Assembly: GCA_026418315.1 (NCBI GenBank)
Contig: JAOABO010000040.1
Coordinates: 1-12,868, forward strand
Length of the DNA: 12,868 nt
Origin: Bacteroidia bacterium
Lineage (GTDB): Bacteria > Bacteroidota > Bacteroidia > B-17B0 > Aurantibacillaceae
Direction of reading: 5' to 3'
The translations under genes were made by a program, and so were the position numbers. The first letter of the stretch is position 1; each line of letters begins with the position of its first letter. The notes beneath the pieces were generated by a model, which saw only the letters and a program-made list of their open reading frames with translations, searched no databases and had not been told where the DNA came from. Below are positions 8,000 to 12,868 of the stretch, piece by piece.

Positions 8000-8985
8000 A
8001 TGTGTTTATAGCCAGCAACCTTTTTATAACAATCATTAAACAACGCCTTAAGGTTTTTGTTGTTCTAGGAATCATTGCTATTACAATAGGATTAACTATA
8101 TCGTATCTTTTACCTGTTGAGTATCAGTCAGAAACAATCATTCTGCCGGCAAGACATTTTTCCGTATCTAAAATGCTGATAGAGCCAAATGTAGGAAACC
8201 AGGAAGATTACCTAGAAATAGGTGATGATGATGATTTAGAAAAACTATTACAAATTATTTATTCTGATAATTTGAAGTTTTTTTTAGCTGATCAATTAAA
8301 CTTATGGAAAAGGTGGAATATTGAAAACAAAGAATATAAAATTTATTATCTTAAAAGTAAATGGGACCATTACATCAACATCTATAGAAATAATTATGGT
8401 TCTATACGAATTAAAGCATTTGATAAAAACCCGGATACAGCTGCTCTTATAGCCAATACCATCGTCAATCTCATTGATACAATTCAAAAAAATATGGCTC
8501 AAAACAGAATCCAGACAGCTCTGGATATTGTCAAAACTGAATACGAAAATACCTTAAAAAATATTAACGAAATGGAAGATAGCTTAAATACTTTAAGACA
8601 ACTAGGTATTTTTGACTATAAAGAACAAGTAAAAGCATATTCAAAAGAATATGCAAAAGCCATCTTAAAAAATGATACGGAAAAAAAAGAAAAATTAGAA
8701 AAATTATTCTCTAATTTACAAAAATACGGCGGAGCATATAATACATGGAGTGAAAATTTAAGAAAATACAGAGCAAAGTTTGCTGTTATTAAATACAAAT
8801 ACGATCAGATGCTAATTGATTCAAAAAAAATATTGCCACTTAAATATATTGTTCAAAAAGCATATCCTGATAATAAAAAAGCTAGGCCTATCAGATGGCT
8901 TATAGTATTATTATCTTTATTATCTACAGAGTTACTGACTTTTACATACTTTTTATTTCAAATTAAATCAAAAAACCATGAATAA
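7996..8985 (+). CDS. Wzz-like polysaccharide chain-length regulator, copy 1
   Basis: This 329-residue protein has the polysaccharide co-polymerase layout: one N-terminal transmembrane helix (about 19-39) ending in YLLP, a large periplasmic region, and a second helix (about 301-322) near the C-terminus. The family strand-helix segment YGSIRIKAFDKNPDTAALIANTIVNLID (134-161) is clear and is followed by a long Lys/Glu-rich coiled-coil region (about 165-275). The proline-containing stretch AYPDNKKARPIRW precedes the second helix, as in Wzz proteins. There is no cytoplasmic tyrosine-kinase domain and no Walker motif, so it resembles Wzz rather than Wzc. It sits between flippase and polymerase genes, starts in the ATGA overlap, and overlaps the second copy by 8 bases. 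Such proteins set the length of glycans made by Wzy. Confidence 0.75.
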   Translation: MNVFIASNLFITIIKQRLKVFVVLGIIAITIGLTISYLLPVEYQSETIILPARHFSVSKMLIEPNVGNQEDYLEIGDDDDLEKLLQIIYSDNLKFFLADQLNLWKRWNIENKEYKIYYLKSKWDHYINIYRNNYGSIRIKAFDKNPDTAALIANTIVNLIDTIQKNMAQNRIQTALDIVKTEYENTLKNINEMEDSLNTLRQLGIFDYKEQVKAYSKEYAKAILKNDTEKKEKLEKLFSNLQKYGGAYNTWSENLRKYRAKFAVIKYKYDQMLIDSKKILPLKYIVQKAYPDNKKARPIRWLIVLLSLLSTELLTFTYFLFQIKSKNHE

Positions 8986-9898
8986 CTATCCACCTCTTGA
9001 AATTAAGACATTTATATTGCTACTTTTGCAAAACAAAAAAAAATTGGCTGTAATTATTGTTCTAACAGCCATTTTCTCTATTACAATTTCCTGCCTTATT
9101 CCGCCCAAATATAAAACCATAGCAGTAGTATACCCCATTCACTTAACTCCTTATTCAGAAGAATCACAAACAGAGCAGTTATTACAATACTACAACAGCG
9201 TTGCTGTAAGAGACCAAGTAATAAAAAAAATGAAATTAATACAACACTACAAAATAGACACAACAAAATCAGATTATAAGAGTTTACTTAATTATCTATA
9301 CAGAGAAAATATCTCTTTTTCACCAACTTTATATGAATCTATTGAAATTGAAGTAAAAGACAAATCACCACAAATGGCCAAGGCCATTGCAGACTGCATT
9401 ATTCAAACTACAGATTCTTTCATCCTTGCCCTTAAAAAACAACAAATAATTGAAGAATATAAAAACTATCAACAAGAAGTTAAAAGAGTTCAATCTCAAA
9501 TTGATAGTTTAAATAACCTTATTATCACCATTAATAATGAACATAATATATTAGATGCAGAATATCAGGCACGGTATTTAAGTAAAAAATTAAGCAGTGG
9601 AAAATTGGATCCAGAAAATCAAAAAATTGCCAATGCTATCAAAAATAAAAAAACAAGAATTGAAATTATAGAGAAAGTTATAAATACACACATAAAATCT
9701 TTAGGAAAATTAAAAAAAGAATTAGACAGATTGGAAGTAGATTTATATGGCCACTTACACTTTTCTCAAATCATATCTCCTCCTTATGTACCCGATAAAA
9801 AATATTTTCCTGTTAGATGGGTAATTGTTAGTTTATCCGAATTATCTGTTATCGCTTTGTATATCATATATCTTCTCATTACAACTAAACAAAAATAA
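8978..9898 (+). CDS. Wzz-like polysaccharide chain-length regulator, copy 2
   Basis: This 306-residue protein has the same plan as its upstream neighbour: first transmembrane helix about 22-41, a periplasmic domain with IEIEVKDKSPQMAKAIADCI (122-141), a coiled-coil region (about 155-255) and a second helix (about 281-302). The pre-helix motif PPYVPDKKYFPVRW (268-281) is closer to the classic proline-rich Wzz motif than that of copy 1. It has no kinase domain. The two copies share architecture and short motifs such as ...RPIRW/FPVRW but differ widely elsewhere, so they are old paralogs and not a recent duplication. The gene begins inside the last codons of copy 1 (8-base overlap). It is very AT-rich: 13 of 60 bases at 9481-9540 are G or C. 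Confidence 0.75.
   Translation: MNNYPPLEIKTFILLLLQNKKKLAVIIVLTAIFSITISCLIPPKYKTIAVVYPIHLTPYSEESQTEQLLQYYNSVAVRDQVIKKMKLIQHYKIDTTKSDYKSLLNYLYRENISFSPTLYESIEIEVKDKSPQMAKAIADCIIQTTDSFILALKKQQIIEEYKNYQQEVKRVQSQIDSLNNLIITINNEHNILDAEYQARYLSKKLSSGKLDPENQKIANAIKNKKTRIEIIEKVINTHIKSLGKLKKELDRLEVDLYGHLHFSQIISPPYVPDKKYFPVRWVIVSLSELSVIALYIIYLLITTKQK
8997..9028 (+). promoter_or_regulatory. Possible internal promoter in the second wzz-like gene
   Basis: TTG (8997-8999), a 21-base spacer and an exact -7 element TACTTTTG (9021-9028) match the Bacteroidota promoter pattern. The site lies within the first codons of the second Wzz-like gene, so it could only serve the polymerase and peptidase genes downstream. 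In such AT-rich DNA a chance match is quite possible. Confidence 0.25.
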
Positions 9899-9905
9899 TA
9901 CGATT

Positions 9906-11342
9906 TTGTTTATCAAAAAAAACATATTTTTCTTCTCATCTGTTATAGTTTTTCTCCTATTGGAGTCATATATTTTACTTAACAAATATGACTGGTTTAT
10001 TCCATTTAATTTAATACCCTTAATTATTTTGGTCTTATTGGGTATTTTCTACTTTACTAAATGGATAATATTTTTCATGGTTTTTATTACTCCATTTGCT
10101 ATATCATTAAAAGAATTGGGACTAACACAAACACTTGACTTAAGCTTGCCTACTGAGCCACTGATGATTATTTTCTCAGGAATTTATTTAATCAACGAAT
10201 GGCTAAAAGGCATTACGCCCAAAGAAGTATTAAAACATCCTATCAGTCAAATAATACTTATTCAGTTATTATGGATGCTCATTACCACATTGACAAGTAT
10301 GGATATAATAGTTTCTTTAAAATATCTAACTGCACGGTTTTGGTTTGTATTAAGCAGTTATTTTTTAATGACTTACTTATTCAAAGATTTTAATAATATA
10401 AAAAAAGTAATTTGGTTATACACGATTAGTTTATGTGGAGTGGCCATAATTACCATCATCAAACACGCAGAATATAATTTTCATCATAAAATAGCCGACT
10501 GGATTGTAACACCATTTTACAACGACCACACTGCTTATGGGGCCGCACTCGCACTCTTTATTCCACCTACCATATCACTCTTAATAATAGAACAAAATAT
10601 TCTGAAAAAAAATATTCTTATTATACTCAATATTATACTCGTCATTGCACTTGTGTTGTCATACGCACGTGCTGCTTGGATAGGATTGGTAGCGGCCATA
10701 TTCGTTTTTCTTACCCTTTTGGTAAAATTAAAATTCAAACATATACTTATTTCTTTCATAACATTATTTATTCTGATCTTTAGCTTCAGCGAAGAACTTC
10801 TTATTCTTATTGGTAAAAATAAAACAGATTCTGAAGGAAGTTTTTATGAAAATATTATATCTACATATAATATAAAAAACGATGCATCCAACCTTGAAAG
10901 AATTAATCGTTGGAACTGTGCAATCAGAATGTTCAAAGACAAACCCGTTTTTGGCTTTGGCCCTGGCACCTATCAGTTTTTTTATGCACCATATCAACTC
11001 AGTAAAGAAAAAACTATTATAAGTACTAATTTTGGAACAGGCGGTAATTCTCACTCCGAATATTTAGGTCCCCTTTCAGAAGAAGGACTACCCGGCTTAT
11101 TAATATTTCTTACACTAACATTATATGTGTTTTCTCTTGGTTACAAAGTATGCTATTCAAATCTCAACAAAAAACATAAAATCATGACATATGGCATCTT
11201 TCTTGGCCTTGTTACTTATTTTATCCACGGTTTCTTTAATAACTTTTTAGATACTGATAAGTTATCTCTTCCTTTTTGGGCGTTCATAGCAGCTTTAGTA
11301 AGCATTGACACTTATCATCAACAGAAAAAACAAAATATATGA
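9906..11342 (+). CDS. O-antigen polymerase/ligase family protein (Wzy-like, TTG start)
   Basis: This polytopic inner membrane protein of 478 residues has about 11-12 hydrophobic segments and one large periplasmic loop (about 300-395). Wzy_C/O-antigen ligase features are present: DHTAYGA (207-213), LSYARAAWIG (251-260), FGFGPGTYQFFYAPY (349-363) and NSHSEYLGPLSEEGLPG (381-397). Members either polymerise flipped glycan units (Wzy) or ligate glycan to lipid A core (WaaL). The adjacent flippase and Wzz-like genes favour polymerase, but sequence alone does not separate the two. The frame is open from further left (TTG at 9825), but that start would overlap the preceding gene by 74 bases. I chose TTG at 9906, 7 bases after the preceding stop and just before KKNIFFFSS, because no ATG occurs in this frame until well inside the second helix. 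Confidence 0.82.
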   Translation: MFIKKNIFFFSSVIVFLLLESYILLNKYDWFIPFNLIPLIILVLLGIFYFTKWIIFFMVFITPFAISLKELGLTQTLDLSLPTEPLMIIFSGIYLINEWLKGITPKEVLKHPISQIILIQLLWMLITTLTSMDIIVSLKYLTARFWFVLSSYFLMTYLFKDFNNIKKVIWLYTISLCGVAIITIIKHAEYNFHHKIADWIVTPFYNDHTAYGAALALFIPPTISLLIIEQNILKKNILIILNIILVIALVLSYARAAWIGLVAAIFVFLTLLVKLKFKHILISFITLFILIFSFSEELLILIGKNKTDSEGSFYENIISTYNIKNDASNLERINRWNCAIRMFKDKPVFGFGPGTYQFFYAPYQLSKEKTIISTNFGTGGNSHSEYLGPLSEEGLPGLLIFLTLTLYVFSLGYKVCYSNLNKKHKIMTYGIFLGLVTYFIHGFFNNFLDTDKLSLPFWAFIAALVSIDTYHQQKKQNI

Positions 11343-12868
11343 AAATAAAATTACTATTTTCTATTCACCTTGTTATTATATCAAATTATTTTGCAAACAC
11401 TTTTACCCATTTACCCAATGATACCAGTAAAAAACACATTTATGCCCATAACCCTAACTATCGTGCTACGAACACACTTATTACCGATATTATTCATACC
11501 AATTTATATGTAAAACCAATTTGGGATAGCTCTATCCTTATTGGAAAAGCCGAGATAACTCTTAAACCTTATTTTTACCCTACTAATCAAATTTTCCTTA
11601 ATGCCAGAGGAATGCGACTAAATCAAATCAAAATTAATGATTTATCTTCCAAAAAAAATCTCACATTCAAATACAAATACGATAACGACTCTATTAAAAT
11701 TACACTTGAAAAAACCATACCTTCTACTCAAACTGTAATTATTACTATTGATTATGTTGCACAACCCGAAAAAATAAAAACAGGCGGAAGTGCTGCCATC
11801 CAAAGCGATAAAGGACTATATTTTATTAACCCCAAAGGCCAAATTGCAGGCAAAATGCCTCAAATATGGACACAAGGCGAAACCCAAAGCAACTCAGTTT
11901 GGTTCCCAACCATAGATAGTCCAAACGAAAAAATGACACACGATATTTATATCACCGTAGATAAAAAATACACTACACTTTCTAATGGTCTGCTTATAGA
12001 AAGTAAACAAAACCCCGATGGTACCAAAACAGATCATTGGAAAATGAATTTACCTCATTCCCCTTACCTTGTTATGATGGGAATAGGAGAATTCAAAAAA
12101 GTAATAGACAAACCATGGAAAGACAAAGAAATCAGTTATTATGTAGAACCTGCATACGAGCCTTTTGCTAAAGCAATATTTAAGAACACCAATAAAATGA
12201 TTGATTTTTTTTCAAAAAAACTCGGAGTAGATTTTGCCTGGCCAAAATATGCTCAAATCATAGTTAGAGATTATGTCAGCGGTGCTATGGAAAACACATC
12301 AGCCACTCTGCATGGCGAATTTTTATACCAAACCGACAGAGACACTGTAGGTGGCGTTCAATTTGAAGATGTTATCTCTCACGAATTATTTCACCAATGG
12401 TTCGGCGACCTTGTTACTTGCGAAAGCTGGAGTAATCTTCCACTCAATGAATCTTTTGCTACGTATGGAGAATACCTGTGGAAAGAATATGCATACGGAA
12501 GAGATGCCGCCGATGAACATCACTACTCCTCTGCATCAGGATATTTTTTCAGACACAAAGACCCTGAAAAAAATCCACCACTCATCCGATTTTTTTACGA
12601 CAACCGCGAAGACATGTTTGACGGAATTAGTTACAACAAAGGCGGACAAGTGCTGCACATGTTACGTAAATTAGTTGGAGACAGTGCTTTTTTTCAATCT
12701 TTACAATTATATCTTGTACAAAACATGTTCAAGCCCGCAGAAATTCATCATCTGCGCCTGGCATTTGAACAAATAACCGGTCAGGATTTAAACTGGTTTT
12801 TTAACCAATGGTTTATGTACGGCGGGCACCCCACCCTTCAAATTCAAAAATCCTATGATGAAAGAAAC
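11339..12868 (+). CDS. Secreted M1-family zinc metallopeptidase (3' end missing)
   Basis: The frame is open from the ATG at 11339 to the last base, giving 510 residues of a longer protein. It begins with a basic, hydrophobic signal-peptide-like segment (1-20) and a beta-rich N-terminal domain. The catalytic domain has the M1 exopeptidase motif GAMEN (315-319), the zinc site HELFH (348-352) followed after 18 residues by E371, and YNKGGQVLHMLR with the likely catalytic Y432. All key residues are intact, so the enzyme should be an active aminopeptidase in the periplasm or outside the cell. The segment ending in FNQWFMYGGHP is typical of the end of the catalytic part in this family. The start codon overlaps the polymerase gene stop as ATGA. 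Whether a T9SS sorting domain follows cannot be seen here. Confidence 0.92.
   Translation, partial: MKIKLLFSIHLVIISNYFANTFTHLPNDTSKKHIYAHNPNYRATNTLITDIIHTNLYVKPIWDSSILIGKAEITLKPYFYPTNQIFLNARGMRLNQIKINDLSSKKNLTFKYKYDNDSIKITLEKTIPSTQTVIITIDYVAQPEKIKTGGSAAIQSDKGLYFINPKGQIAGKMPQIWTQGETQSNSVWFPTIDSPNEKMTHDIYITVDKKYTTLSNGLLIESKQNPDGTKTDHWKMNLPHSPYLVMMGIGEFKKVIDKPWKDKEISYYVEPAYEPFAKAIFKNTNKMIDFFSKKLGVDFAWPKYAQIIVRDYVSGAMENTSATLHGEFLYQTDRDTVGGVQFEDVISHELFHQWFGDLVTCESWSNLPLNESFATYGEYLWKEYAYGRDAADEHHYSSASGYFFRHKDPEKNPPLIRFFYDNREDMFDGISYNKGGQVLHMLRKLVGDSAFFQSLQLYLVQNMFKPAEIHHLRLAFEQITGQDLNWFFNQWFMYGGHPTLQIQKSYDERN

Noticed and set aside
9825..9905. Longer start (TTG 9825) for the polymerase-like gene
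   Set aside because: It would overlap the preceding gene by 74 bases and add residues unlike the expected short cytoplasmic N-terminus; TTG 9906 fits the packing of the operon better.
10535..11054. Minus-strand open frames of 74 and 96 codons opposite the polymerase gene
   Set aside because: They are antisense to a clear membrane protein, have no recognisable domain and no start context, and are expected by chance in AT-rich DNA.
12351..12674. Open frame of 107 codons on the plus strand
   Set aside because: It lies wholly within the M1 peptidase gene in another frame; the peptidase frame carries the zinc-binding motif across the same bases.
1..12868. CRISPR array, tRNA, rRNA, insertion sequence, toxin-antitoxin or phage-defence genes
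   Set aside because: No regularly spaced repeats, cloverleaf-like segments, terminal inverted repeats, transposase or defence-type motifs were seen on either strand.

Overview
The window looks like a chromosomal segment of an AT-rich Bacteroidota bacterium, probably outside Bacteroides proper (Chitinophagales/Sphingobacteriales-like, an inference). The evidence is a PorV subunit of the Bacteroidota-restricted type IX secretion system (T9SS), a DUF1573 lipoprotein next to yajC, a BamD gene followed by a Bacteroidota-style RNA polymerase omega gene, and promoter-like sites of the Bacteroidota TTG/TAnnTTTG type. No Shine-Dalgarno sequences stand out; starts are preceded by A-rich leaders. Coding density is very high and no gene-free stretch exceeds about 190 bases.

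Layout. (1) Bases 1-111 are the 3' end of an unidentified gene. (2) 184-2016, plus strand: DUF1573 lipoprotein, yajC and hemE, closely spaced and probably one operon; hemE starts with TTG. (3) 2040-3281, minus strand: porV, convergent with hemE and divergent from typA. (4) 3468-6435, plus strand: typA, bamD and rpoZ, closed by a clear rho-independent terminator (6465-6491). (5) 6554-12868, plus strand: a polysaccharide export and assembly module with its own promoter-like site, made of a Wzx-type flippase, two successive Wzz-like chain-length regulators, an O-antigen ligase/polymerase family (Wzy/WaaL) protein, and a secreted M1 metallopeptidase cut by the window edge. Four of the five genes in this module overlap or nearly abut their neighbours (ATGA overlap, 8-base overlap, 7-base gap, ATGA overlap), so they are probably co-transcribed and translationally coupled.

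How the genes work together. Much of the window serves the cell envelope: YajC (Sec translocon), BamD (outer membrane protein assembly), PorV (T9SS outer membrane shuttle), and Wzx/Wzz/Wzy (lipid-linked glycan flipping, chain-length control and polymerisation). HemE (heme synthesis), TypA (ribosome-associated GTPase) and omega are housekeeping genes. No glycosyltransferase lies within the glycan module, so repeat units must be built by genes elsewhere or beyond the right edge. The points most worth a second look are the tandem Wzz paralogs, the peptidase coupled to the polymerase gene, and the placement of this module directly after rpoZ, where many Bacteroidota carry coaBC. I see no tRNA, rRNA, CRISPR array, insertion sequence or prophage gene, and I did not find a clearly unprecedented system.
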